Shown here: one piece after another, positions 1 through 57,240 of the stretch
How the letters are laid out: each line of letters begins with the position of its first letter
Numbering within the stretch: the stretch's first letter is position 1
Origin: Cladorhizidae sp. MBARI D1340-BT2
Taxonomy: Eukaryota > Porifera > Demospongiae > Poecilosclerida > Cladorhizidae
Assembly (NCBI GenBank): GCA_028752905.1
Contig: JAQNBH010000015.1
Location: forward strand, 9,619,622-9,683,621
Direction: 5' to 3'
DNA: 64,000 nucleotides
Notes under the pieces: model-generated
Databases searched by the model: none
Seen by the model: the letters and a program-made list of their open reading frames with translations, nothing else
What the model was told of the DNA's origin: nothing
Program-made: the position numbers and the translations under genes

Positions 1-441
1 CCCTCTCTCTCGACCTCTCTCTCCCCTCTCTCTCCCTCTCTCTCCCCTCTCTCTCCCCTCCTCTCTCTCTCCCCTCTCTCTCTCTCCTCTCTCTCTCCCC
101 TCTCTCTCTCCCTCTCTCTCTCTCCCTCTCCTCTCTCTCCCTCTCTCTCCCCTCTCTCTCCTCCCCTCTCTCTCCCCTCTCTCTCACCCCTCTCTCCCCT
201 CTCTCTCCCCTCTCTCTCCCCTCTCTCTCCCCTCTCTCTCCCCTCTCTCTCCCCTCTCTCTCTCCCCTCTCTCTCCCTCTCTCCCTCTCTCTCCCCTCTC
301 TCTCCCCCCTCTCCTCTCCCCTCTCTCTCCCCTCTCCCCTCTCCCCTCTCCCCTCTCCCCTCTCCCCCTCTCTCTCTCCTCTCTCCTCTCTCTCTCCCTC
401 TCTCTCTCCCCTCTCTCTCCTCTCTCTCTCCTCTCTCTCTC

Positions 442-483
<42 letters not shown>
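1..483. repeat. CT-rich polypyrimidine tract (plus strand)
   Basis: Almost pure C/T with CCCCTCTCTC-type words, continuing from left of the window; ends in a run of CT dinucleotides near 450-483. The arginine/glutamate frames read on the minus strand (GERERE...) are by-products of composition, not genes. Confidence 0.95.
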
Positions 484-486
<3 letters not shown>

Positions 487-812
487 CATAAATACGTATG
501 AGGCCTGATCATCTTTATCCATAAATTCAATTACTCACACCACCAACCGACACACTCACCTCACAGACACAGTCACTCACCAACTCACACAGTCCAGGGG
601 TTCATTTAGGGGAGGCCCCCTTCGAACCTTTCTGCCCCCCCCCCCCTGGAAATTGTATTATTAAAATTCTTATTGATGTTGATAAGTGCTTGACATCATG
701 CCCCCCCCTCCCCCTTAATATCCAGATTCCTCCAGTTGCCCCACCCCCCTTGGACAATTTTCTAAATGAAACCCTGCAATCACTACTCACACCTCCCTCC
801 CTACACATGTAG

Positions 813-48949
<48,137 letters not shown>

Positions 48950-49070
48950 CTGTGTTGAGACCGTCTTTCTTTGTATCAAGGCGTGGCCTACAAATAATGT
49001 TTATGTTCCCTCCGTTAGGCGTGGCCTAATATCTTTGCACGCGGTCCCATCAGAACGCGTGCGATTTGTG

Positions 49071-49126
49071 CACGTGGTACAGGAAGGGGGCGGGAAATCC
49101 CCTTTAGTGTGTTGATCAGTATATAG
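49071..49126 (+). promoter_or_regulatory. IkB gene promoter: E-box, GC box, NF-kB site, TATA box
   Basis: Within 125 bp upstream of the IkB start codon lie an E-box CACGTG (49071-49076), a GC box GGGGGCGGG (49086-49094), a perfect kB consensus GGGAAATCCC (49092-49101, fits GGGRNNYYCC and overlaps the GC box) and a TATA-like TATATAG (49120-49126). A start site near 49150 would leave a 5' leader of about 40 bases. Seen directly; function is inferred from the well-known kB sites in vertebrate NFKBIA promoters. Confidence 0.7.
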
Positions 49127-49193
49127 TCGGAATAGCTCGGCCAGATTCTAACTAACTTGCTAGTATTTGCTCGCTTCGAAGTAGTAAGAGAGA

Positions 49194-49963
49194 ATGACAA
49201 ACTACAACAGAGTTTTGACCAATCCATCCCTTCACCATGGTGGTCAGTACAATTACTGTTACAATGGGAAGAACGCCTACTCTTACGGCCAGTGTGATTC
49301 TGGTATTAGTGACGTGTTCGACAGCACCCCTGTGGAAGCAGAGTCGGAAGGTCCAGAGAGCTACAGTGACCAATGCCCGAAGTTGATTCTCAAAGGCAGT
49401 CTTGAAGACGTAGAGAATGGCGACTCCGGGATTATGATGGGAGAGGACGATACATGCAAGGACTCGGCTAGGTCGAACGGAAATCCACAGACAGAATCGT
49501 TTATTCCTATGGACGTAGATGTAGTTAGCACAGGTTTAGACTCTAATAGAGCTAGGTCTAGCTCACCAAAGTCGATGTCTGATAGTGAGACCTCTAAGCC
49601 AGAGTCTCGTAGCAGGTCCAAGAGAGCACCAAGGATACCAAAAAAGACTGTACCAGCCCATATTTCAGTGAACAATGAGCCAGAAGTGATTTTGAGAACA
49701 GGAGGCACGTCTGGAGGCACTAATAATACACCGTCCAGCACAACCAAATTTGACTACTCAAACAGCATAGCATGGCAATCGAGGCACCAGCAACCTTCCT
49801 CCTTACCTGCTTTCACCTCGTCTATGTCCACTAATGCCCTCACATGCAACACATACAGCTTGAATGCAACCAACACCACTAACCAGCGAGTCCCTCCCAT
49901 CACATCAATGCAGCACCTGAGACAATACATCAAATTCTTCATCCCGGACAAAGAAGGAGACAC
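49194..49963 (+). CDS. IkB-like gene exon 1 (N-terminal regulatory region)
   Basis: Starts MTNYNRVLTNPSLHHGG; the ATG is the first in frame after the TATA box and has purines around it (AGAGAATGA). Encodes the whole pre-ankyrin region of 256 residues plus two bases; donor ACAC/GTAAGA. Contains the DSG and TGLDS motifs, a Ser/Arg/Lys cluster at about 120-151 and Asn/Thr/Ser-rich sequence to 235. Confidence 0.88.
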
Positions 49964-51534
49964 GTAAGAAATAAGAGTTGTACGTTGAGGGTATTTTTCC
50001 TTGAGGTTGTTTTTGGTGTGGACTTGCTTACCAGCTCGAGTTGCCTGTGTGTTGTTCTAGTTCTGGCGTGAGAACTTCCTGTATATGCCAACCTTATAGG
50101 ATCTCATAATAAGCTTTGCCCTTCTTTGTTCAATGCAGTGGGTTCCATTTGGCAGTGATACACGGCCAACCAGACCTTTTGGACCGCCTCCTATACATCA
50201 TGTCTAAGAACAAGAATCTGCAGCCAGCTATTAATGAACAAAACGGACTCTATCAGGTAAGCAAAAGTTGTTCATTGAGTGAGGTGGTGGGCCAGGTAAA
50301 TAGAAGTTCCAAGCCTATTCAGTCTGTCTTGGTAAACTGCCCAGGTAACTTCCCGTTCCATTTGAGAGTAACAATATTTACAGGTGTTTTTTTGTGTGGC
50401 TTCATCGTCGTATGTTAACATCTGTTGCCAACTGCTACAATTGAATATTAATTTACTTATTAATTCTGCAGACTGCCCTTCACTTGGCGACACACACACA
50501 ACAGTTGGAAATCATGAGAAAGCTGCTTATAGCAGGAGCGTCCATCAACATCACAGATCACAAGGGAAATACGCCTCTTCACATTGCCGCAAAATTCAGC
50601 TCCGCTAGACCACTCGAGGAAATTGCACGCTACGTCTCTCTCCAGACTATCTTGGAAGTGGCGCAGGTCAGGAACAATGAAGGTCAGTCCTGCGTCCACG
50701 TTGCAGCAAAGAATGGGAACACGGAGCTCTTGGGAAAGCTGAAAAGCTTGGGAATTGATGTCAACATGCAGGTATGTACGTACATACATGTCAGAACATG
50801 ATGCTCAACTTTGTGATGTGGCATTATTATATATATTTTTTGTCGCCAATTTGTCTCACACCTTACAAGATTGTTAGCATCCTTAGATTGATTGACTTGA
50901 TCAAAGGCTAACTTTTATTTTACCCATTCTGCAATCAGCAATTGGGTGTGTTTTGGGTTACTGCCAATTATTCTGTATCCCATTACAATGCTTTCTTGTT
51001 CTCCCTCTTGTAAATGCAGGATTTTAATTGCGGAAAGACTCCACTTCACTTAGTGGCAGAGAAAAGTTCGCTTGCCAATGTCCAGTTCTTGATTGAAACA
51101 TGCGAGGCTGATGTGGATTGCGTGACATACTCGGGTTGTTCTGCCCTGCATATAGCTGCGGGTAGAGGTGACATAGCAGTCGTGGCATACCTTATTTCTA
51201 TGGGGGCCGACCCAGAGCTGTCGACAGACGAAGGAGATCTGGCTCTTGACCTATCTGGCTCAGAACAGGTGCGTGCTATGCAAGACTGATTACGTTTGTT
51301 ATTTTACTACAAACACAAAGTTACACTGTGGCTAGTCAAGCCTTTCAAGTTAATCTTGCTAAGTAGCTTTAATGGTCTAGAACTTCCTTTGAACTGTATA
51401 CGGCTGTGCATATTTTGTGTATACTCACACACATATATAGCTATGTATGCTGTCATGATTAAGTCTTCCCCTCCTTCTCCTTGCAGGTAACTGCTTTCCT
51501 TACAAGAGTAGCCTCTCTGAAGTGGCTGTACTGA
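49194..51534 (+). CDS. IkB / Bcl-3-like ankyrin-repeat inhibitor of NF-kB, five exons, complete
   Basis: Exons 49194-49963, 50139-50256, 50472-50771, 51020-51268, 51487-51534; 494 residues. Residues 1-256 are polar and Ser-rich, then six to seven ankyrin repeats from about 255 to 485. The first repeat begins EGDTGFHLAVIHG, the GDTxLHLAIIH signature of IkB and Bcl-3 proteins and of the C-terminal half of p100/p105. Later repeats read TALHLATHTQQLE, GNTPLHIAAK, GQSCVHVAAKNG, GKTPLHLVAEKS and GCSALHIAAGRGD. No Rel homology domain, so not NF-kB itself. The N-terminal part is much longer than in IkB-alpha. It has DSG motifs at 35-37 and 77-79, a TGLDS at 113-117 with IkB-alpha-like acceptor spacing, and a basic RSRSKRAPRIPKK at 139-151 that could be a nuclear signal. 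The known role of the family is to hold or modulate NF-kB dimers. Introns are short (175-248 bp). Cytoplasmic IkB versus nuclear Bcl-3 type cannot be decided from sequence. Confidence 0.88.
50139..50256 (+). CDS. IkB-like gene exon 2 (ankyrin repeat 1)
   Basis: Acceptor GTTCAATGCAG; one carried base completes Thr in GDT. Encodes GFHLAVIHGQPDLLDRLL and ends NEQNGLYQ at CAG/GTAAGC. The intron falls just before TALHLA of the next repeat, a common exon boundary for ankyrin genes. Confidence 0.9.
50472..50771 (+). CDS. IkB-like gene exon 3 (ankyrin repeats 2-4)
   Basis: Exactly 100 codons, phase 0 at both ends (ATTCTGCAG ... ATGCAG/GTATGT). Contains TALHLATHTQQLEIMRKLL, GNTPLHIAAK, a longer loop with SLQTILEVAQVRNNEGQ, and SCVHVAAKNGNTELLGKL. 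The long third repeat resembles that of Bcl-3 and IkB proteins. Confidence 0.9.
51020..51268 (+). CDS. IkB-like gene exon 4 (ankyrin repeats 5-6 and part of 7)
   Basis: 83 codons after GTAAATGCAG, donor GAACAG/GTGCGT. Contains GKTPLHLVAEKSSLANVQFL, GCSALHIAAGRGDIAVVAYL and a partial last repeat EGDLALDLSGSEQ. If the last intron is retained the protein would end six residues into it (stop at 51287-51289), giving a slightly shorter tail. Confidence 0.9.
51487..51534 (+). CDS. IkB-like gene exon 5 (C-terminal end)
   Basis: A small last exon after a strong pyrimidine tract (CCTTCTCCTTGCAG). Encodes VTAFLTRVASLKWLY and a TGA. No PEST region follows, unlike IkB-alpha. No canonical polyadenylation hexamer is seen on the plus strand in the next 350 bases. 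Confidence 0.78.
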   Translation, partial: VTAFLTRVASLKWLY

Positions 51535-51748
51535 ACTGAATACTTCCACCACAATCATCTTCTTGATGAAAACTGAAAACCTTTCTCTATTTGTGTCGTG
51601 ATCTTGTTCTGGACATTTTCTCTCAGTCATTCCATTCCATCTTGGCACGCAAATCAACCAACATTGAGGTCATCATCCAATCTTTCTTGATGCTGAACCC
51701 TTGTCGTAACCATCAAATAACCTTCCCATCATTGTTTTGTCGAGATGT

Positions 51749-51754
51749 TTTATT
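51749..51754 (-). terminator. Candidate AATAAA polyadenylation signal for the NAA40 gene
   Basis: Plus-strand TTTATT reads AATAAA on the minus strand, 128 bases past the NAA40 stop. It lies between the two convergent stop codons, so the NAA40 3' end would reach into the 3' untranslated region of the IkB gene. Confidence 0.45.
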
Positions 51755-51849
51755 TTATGTTGATCCCATTATCTGAATGTTTGGTGGGTGCTTAGCCTAT
51801 GCTGATTTCACACAACTTTCTTCACACTGCCAGCACATACACTACATAC

Positions 51850-51928
51850 ACACATCATCAACACGACACACACAAGTTGTGTCATCGATACACATCATCA
51901 ACACGACACACACAAGTTGTGTCATCGG
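51850..51928. repeat. 40-bp tandem duplication at the NAA40 3' coding end
   Basis: Two nearly identical 40-bp copies (core CATCATCAACACGACACACA). Forty is not a multiple of three, so the duplication changes the frame of the last residues of NAA40 and sets the position of its stop. Confidence 0.85.
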
Positions 51929-52182
51929 ATTTCTCCGACGTGGGATTGCTGGAAGGTTTAGCTTGAGGCCCTGCCTCTCCAGACAGCCCACTGTCGTTAT
52001 GTAGTGCCTTGTGCGCCGTGCCTTTACCACACTCCTCCTGTCGGACTGGCTTGGCAGCTCCAGCCACTGGCAAGGGACCCTCGGAATGTTTCTTAACCAG
52101 ACTCTTGCTTAGGATGCAGTAGGAGTAGTCCTCTGGATGGAGTGGGTCAGAAACTGCTGGAGACGTTTCATCGTCCACATAA
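51882..52182 (-). CDS. NAA40: NAA40 last exon with extended tail
   Basis: Acceptor AATATCACATTGCAG. Encodes YVDDETSPAVSD, EDYSYCILSKSLVKK, then a low-complexity hydrophilic tail rich in Gly, Ser, Lys and Pro. The TGA at 51884-51882 falls in a 40-bp sequence that is tandemly duplicated (about 51850-51928). Confidence 0.82.
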
Positions 52183-52911
52183 CTGCAATGTGATATTTGG
52201 GAGTAGTTTAAATCTGACAGTTTGGTCCCCAAATTCAAAACAATTGCCATGCAAAGGGAATGCAAGTACATGATACTCCACTGGCTACTCGAGGGATATT
52301 TTTACCATGCAAGTTTTTCCCCCTTTCCTTTCCTCCCAGTGTACTAGTGGTTACTACACAAGAGGGTTACTATTGGCAAGAGGTTAATTAAGTTTCAGAG
52401 TAAACGGGTTCTGGGAACCCCCCCCCCCCCCCCCTCCTCCCAACCCATATTCAAAATGATGTAGCTACTGGCACTACACCACTACAGACATAACAGACAG
52501 CAATACGGAAACCAATACGGAAACCAAAGGGATAAATCATCATGAAAGACTCACTTCATCTTTTCTCTAAAAAAAGAGTTTGAAATGGTATTTTCTGGGG
52601 GGGGGGGGGGGGAAATAAGAGTACAACTCAACAGATGTCGTTAACTTAATTAGTCATTTACCTTTGAAGACTGTCAGAACCACTTTATTCATTTTCACCC
52701 TGTCCAATTAAACAGAAACTATTTAAAAGAGCTAACATACACCTTTGCACAGGACAATGTTTTATTGTATTTTTAAAAAAAATCGCAAGTGACGGTTACA
52801 ATAGTGATACATTATCTAGACACATGCCTGAAGCCAATTAGCTCCAGTACTTGCAGAAGAAACTTGCCCAGTCCTTTCCTGCGGACTTCTGGGTTCAAGT
52901 GCACCTCGTAG
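51882..52911 (-). CDS. NAA40: NAA40 (NatD) N-alpha-acetyltransferase orthologue, four C-terminal exons
   Basis: Minus-strand exons in transcript order: 52911-52828, 52699-52662, 52594-52555, 52182-51882. Phases agree at all three joins. The product reads YEVHLNPEVRRKGLGKFLL, then VKMNKVVLTVFK, ENTISNSFFREKMN, YVDDETSPAVSD and EDYSYCILSKSL. This follows the C-terminal half of human NAA40 as I remember it: the VRRKGLGKFL acetyl-CoA-binding loop (R-x-x-G-x-G/A type), MKKVMLTVFKHN, FFREAL, IDDSSPS and CSYEILS. Known activity: acetylates the N-terminal Ser of histones H2A and H4. The tail extends about 70 residues beyond the family's usual end. The N-terminal exons should lie at higher coordinates and were not found beyond the 1.6-kb array. 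Tail to tail with the IkB gene. Confidence 0.85.
52555..52594 (-). CDS. NAA40: NAA40 40-bp micro-exon
   Basis: The acceptor is a pure C16 tract followed by AG (plus-strand G run 52597-52612). Encodes NTISNSFFREKM with two carried bases at each end; FFRE matches the YQFFREAL helix of NAA40. Donor GATGAA/GTGAGT. Confidence 0.8.
52662..52699 (-). CDS. NAA40: NAA40 38-bp micro-exon
   Basis: Between AATTGGACAG and AAAG/GTAAAT. Encodes VKMNKVVLTVFK, matching the MKKVMLTVFK strand of NAA40; carried bases on both sides (one in, one out) fit its neighbours. Confidence 0.85.
52828..52911 (-). CDS. NAA40: NAA40 exon with the acetyl-CoA-binding loop
   Basis: Acceptor TTACATACAG, one carried base, then YEVHLNPEVRRKGLGKFLL and LQVLELIGF. 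The donor is CAG/GCATGT, a GC rather than GT donor. It is the only site that gives phase 2, which the next exon requires. Directly upstream (rightward on the plus strand) begins the 28/32-bp tandem array. Confidence 0.88.
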
Positions 52912-52913
52912 CT

Positions 52914-54515
52914 GTATGTAAAGCAATTATAATATACAGGGAAGTGAGACATGTAAATAATATACAGGGAGGTGAGACGGACGTGTAAATAATATACAGG
53001 AGGTGAGACATGTAAATAATGTACAGGGAGGTGAGACAGACGTGTAAATAATATACAGGGAGGTGAGACAGACGTGTAAATAATATACAGGGAGGTGAGA
53101 CATGTAAATAATATACAGGGAGGTGAGACAGACGTGTAAATAATATACAGGGAGGTGAGACAGACGTGTAAATAATATACAGGGAGGTGAGACAGACGTG
53201 TAAATAATATACAGGGAGGTGAGACGTGTAAATAATATACAGGGAGGTGAGACAGACGTGTAAATAATATACAGGGAGGTGAGACATGTAAATAATATAC
53301 AGGGAGGTGAGACAGACGTGTAAATAATATACAGGGAGGTGAGACATGTAAATAATATACAGGGAGGTGAGACAGACGTGTAAATAATGTACAGGGAGGT
53401 GAGACGTGTAAATAATATACAGGGAGGTGAGACATGTAAATAATATACAGGGAGGTGAGACATGTAAATAATATACAGGGAGGTGAGACAGACGTGTAAA
53501 TAATATACAGGGAGGTGAGACAGACGTGTAAATAATATACAGGGAGGTGAGACAGACGTGTAAATAATATACAGGGAGGTGAGACAGACGTGTAAATAAT
53601 ATACAGGGAGGTGAGACATGTAAATAATATACAGGGAGGTGAGACAGACGTGTAAATAATATACAGGGAGGTGAGACATGTAAATAATATACAGGGAGGT
53701 GAGACATGTAAATAATATACAGGGAGGTGAGACGTGTAAATAATATACAGGGAGGTGAGACGTGTAAATAATATACAGGGAAGTGAGACAGACGTGTAAA
53801 TAATATACAGGGAGGTGAGACATGTAAATAATATACAGGGAGGTGAGACAGACGTGTAAATAATATACAGGGAGGTGAGACATGTAAATAATATACAGGG
53901 AGGTGAGACATGTAAATAATGTACAGGGAGGTGAGACATGTAAATAATATACTGGGAGGTGAGACATGTAAATAATATACAGGGAGGTGAGACGTGTAAA
54001 TAATATACAGGGAGGTGAGACATGTAAATAATATACAGGGAGGTGAGACGTGTAAATAATGTACAGGGAGGTGAGACGTGTAAATAATATACAGGGAAGT
54101 GAGACATGTAAATAATATACAGGGAAGTGAGACATGTAAATAATATACTGGGAGGTGAGACATGTAAATAATATACAGGGAGGTGAGACAGACGTGTAAA
54201 TAATATACAGGGAGGTGAGACAGACGTGTAAATAATGTACAGGGAGGTGAGACATGTAAATAATATACAGGGAGGTGAGACATGTAAATAATATACAGGG
54301 AGGTGAGACAGACGTGTAAATAATATACAGGGAGGTGAGACATGTAAATAATATACAGGGAGGTGAGACATGTAAATAATATACAGGGAGGTGAGACGTG
54401 TAAATAATGTACAGGGAGGTGAGACATGTAAATAATATACAGGGAGGTGAGACATGTAAATAATATACAGGGAGGTGAGACATGTAAATAATATACAGGG
54501 AGGTGAGACGTGTAA
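52914..54515. repeat. 28/32-bp minisatellite, about 54 copies
   Basis: Unit GTAAATAATATACAGGGAGG + TGAGACAT (28 bp) or TGAGACAGACGT (32 bp, duplicated AGAC). The two lengths mix irregularly. Sits in the intron immediately upstream of the NAA40 acetyl-CoA-loop exon. The 510-547-codon minus frames over it are artefacts. Confidence 0.97.
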
Positions 54516-54585
54516 ATTCAGGAAATGGCCTTCTGGAAAAAGGGAAGCATAAAATAAATATTTAACAAGAAGGTATATATTCGTA

Positions 54586-54751
54586 GCAGACGTGCACTAT
54601 GCGGCAAATGAGATTAACTTTCCTGCCATCCGGGCAGCTGCCTGTGGCCTACTGGTAGGAACTTTGGTCACTTGCCCAAAAGGTGTGGCAGGTGCTTCAG
54701 CAAGCCTTGCATTCAATAATGACTGGCGAGGACCTGCAGAAGCTCTGCAGG
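54586..54751 (+). other. Exon-like stretch, unassigned
   Basis: After TATTCGTAGCAG, an open frame reads VHYAANEINFPAIRAAACGL, then VAGASASLAFNNDWRGPAEA, up to GCTCTGCAG/GTATAT; an internal donor CTACTG/GTAGGA also exists. It looks protein-like and non-repetitive, but I do not recognise it and see no partner exons. Confidence 0.25.
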
Positions 54752-54924
54752 TATATAAATGTTTTGTGTTGCGGTTGGAAGATGTTTATTTGTTATCCTA
54801 TCATTTATCAGGTGTTAAGGATTGTAAAATGTTGGCAGGTCACAATTCTATCACGAGGATCCTAATCTACTCTCGTGCTGTAGACTAGTCTTTGTCGTTT
54901 TGTGAATTTATTAAGTAAACATCA

Positions 54925-55410
54925 AATATGCTAGAAGGGGTAACAGGTATTAGTTTCATGACGAATAGTGAAGAGTTATTCCTTGCCTGACCCTTTGATG
55001 CTGAATGCAGCCCTCAGTACTCTCCTCCTACCAATCTTTGCTGCCCTCTCCTCATCCCTTGCACTTCTGGCAGTGCAGCCCTCAGTTCTCTCCTTCTACT
55101 GGTATTGGATGCTCTCTCCTCATCCCTTGCACCCACTGAATTTTCGCTCTGTGAAGTATCATTTGTTCTCTGATAGGTCCTCAGTTTCTCTGTTGGTTAT
55201 CAGTTAAGTGAACTCTCCACTCCCTTTGTCTTTCCCAGTCAACTTTTCTTGCAGTTTCTCGCACAGTCTCACTTGCTGCCTCCCTTCTCCTTCTGTGTCT
55301 CTCTGCTGCAGTTCTCCTGCTTTCTGCTACAACCTATATAGTTCTTGTTCTAGGCTGTGCAGCTCGCAGAATAGCCATTCAGCAGTCACTTCCTTCATGA
55401 TTCCGTAGTG
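54925..55410 (-). mobile_element. Dispersed repeat, copy 2 (inverted relative to 2830-3312)
   Basis: Starts GCTAGAAGGGGTAACAGGTA and ends GAATAGCCATTCAGCAG / TTCATGATTCCGTAGTG. Nearly collinear with the reverse complement of copy 1, with a few indels and substitutions. The Leu/Ser-rich plus frame here is the shadow of the degraded Arg/Glu-rich minus frame. Confidence 0.65.
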
Positions 55411-55677
55411 ATGCACATGCATATAACCGTGATGTAGTCATGTTCTTTAATTAATTAAGTGATCACTGGTGTCAAGAGAAATAATGCAGCAAACCTGCAG
55501 AGTTGTTTTTAATCCGTGCCATGCATGCCAAAGCAAGGGTAAAATATTCGAGGGTGTCTGTTACTATATTTGGCCAGACAAAGAATCATCGCACAAAATT
55601 TCTACCTTATATCTTTTATCTTATTTGTGTCTTGTGTTGTGAAGGAAAAAGAAGGGGGAAAAGGGGAAAAAGACAGC

Positions 55678-56190
55678 CTTCAACATGGCATGGAGGATCT
55701 GGTGGCATTTCACTGCCTTCAACATGGCATGGAGGACTTGGTGGCATTTCACTGCCTTCAACATGGCATGGAGGACTTGGTGGCATTTCACTGCCTTCAA
55801 CATGGCTTGCAGGACTTGGTGGCATTTCACTGCCTTCAACATGGCTTGCAGGACTTGGTGGCATTTCACTGCCTTCAACATGGCATGGAGGACTTGGTGG
55901 CATTTCACTGCCTTCAACATGGCTTGCAGGACTTGGTGGCATTTCACTGCCTTCAACATGGCTTGCAGGACTTGGTGGCATTTCACTGCCTTCAACATGG
56001 CTTGCAGGACTTGGTGGCATTTCACTGCCTTCAACATGGCATGGAGGGCTTGGTGGCATTTAACTGCCTTCAACATGGCTTGCAGGAAGGACTTGGTGGC
56101 ATTTCACTGCCTTCAACATGGCTTGCAGGACTTGGTGGTATTTCACTGCCTTCAACATGGCATGGAGGACTTCGTGGCATCTCAAAACCT
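55678..56190. repeat. 39-bp minisatellite, about 13 copies
   Basis: Unit CTTCAACATGGCATGGAGGA (or GGCTTGCAGGA), CTTGGTGGCATTTCACTGC; period 3x13 keeps five frames open. Confidence 0.95.
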
Positions 56191-57240
56191 TCACACTAGC
56201 CATTTAGCCCTCTCAATCCACAGGCCATATCTTACAGCTAATCACGGGCAGTTATGGCTCTCTGTCTACTCCAGGAATCGACAGTTCATAGCATACGTAG
56301 CCTGCATAAATCAAACAGCTACTGTCAGCACCAGTTGCTTTTTTGTCAACATTCTTCTTGTACATGATAAGTGAACACATATGGTCTTCACTGATGTCCA
56401 GCTTATGCATGGCTGCACGTCATGATGCCCTGCAACACAATGTGCTGGCTGGTTGCGGGACAGAAATGGTGTGTGTGATAAGTGTCTGGGAGTTTTATTA
56501 AGACTATTGGAGGCAACTTCCCCCGAAGACGAGAAGCACACTAAGAGGGATACCATCAGATAGTGCTTGCTGGCTGTCAGAATTATCCGAGCACCGAAGG
56601 GAAGATGATGCAATAGCTGATTAACTCCAGACATTTTGTTTTGCATTCTTGATCTGTCTCTCTCCTCTATTGACACATAGCGAGTCATCTTTCCTCTGTA
56701 CCTTGTTCTTGTCCTCGCTGTCTGAGAGAGCAGTGTCCACGTGATGTGACGGTACACACAAGGATCATTTTTGCCTTGCTGGATAGCAGGGAGTGTGCTA
56801 GTCCCCCTACATAGGTTTGACACGCTTTGTTTTTTTAATTAAATGGCGGATGGCAAAAAAAGAGGGGCTAAAACTTGCATTCCTGGCAGCTTCGTGGTTG
56901 TTGCTGTTTTGAGCCTGAGAGTACTTGTTCTCTCTCTCTCTCTATATATATGTGTGTGTGTATATATAGTACTTTCAAAAGTACTATATATATGTGTGTG
57001 TAAATATACAGTACTCCAAAAATGCAATATTATGTAGTACTTTCAGTGGTTTCAAAGACTCCCTGTGAGCGTGTGCCTTCAATCTTTTGCTCTAGTAGTA
57101 AACCAGCAACAACAAAAACACGTTAAATTAAAGCATGAAAAACCCTCAGAATTCCTCTGCAAGGATCTATCCCTCCTCCTCGCCCCTTGTGTACAATGGG
57201 TCAATTCACAAAACAAATTAGCGCATGTTCCGATGTGCAT
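56191..57240. other. Sequence without a recognised gene
   Basis: A 170-codon minus frame (56311-56823, with SIEERDRSRMQNKMSGVNQL) and a 64-codon plus frame starting MADGKKRGAKTCIPGSF (56843) are open but unrecognised; a TA/TG palindromic stretch lies at 56940-57010 with AGTACTTTCAAAAGTACT. Confidence 0.35.

Noticed and set aside
184..522. Arg/Glu protein of 112 codons
   Set aside because: Reads through the CT tract; no independent support.
49194..51534. Identification of the ankyrin gene as NF-kB p100/p105
   Set aside because: No Rel homology domain in the N-terminal 256 residues, and a TATA/kB promoter and start codon directly precede exon 1.
52812..54483. Minus-strand frames of 510-547 codons (SHLPVYYLHV repeats)
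   Set aside because: Three frames are open at once over the 28/32-bp array. Only the last ~28 codons (52828-52911) are real, as an NAA40 exon.
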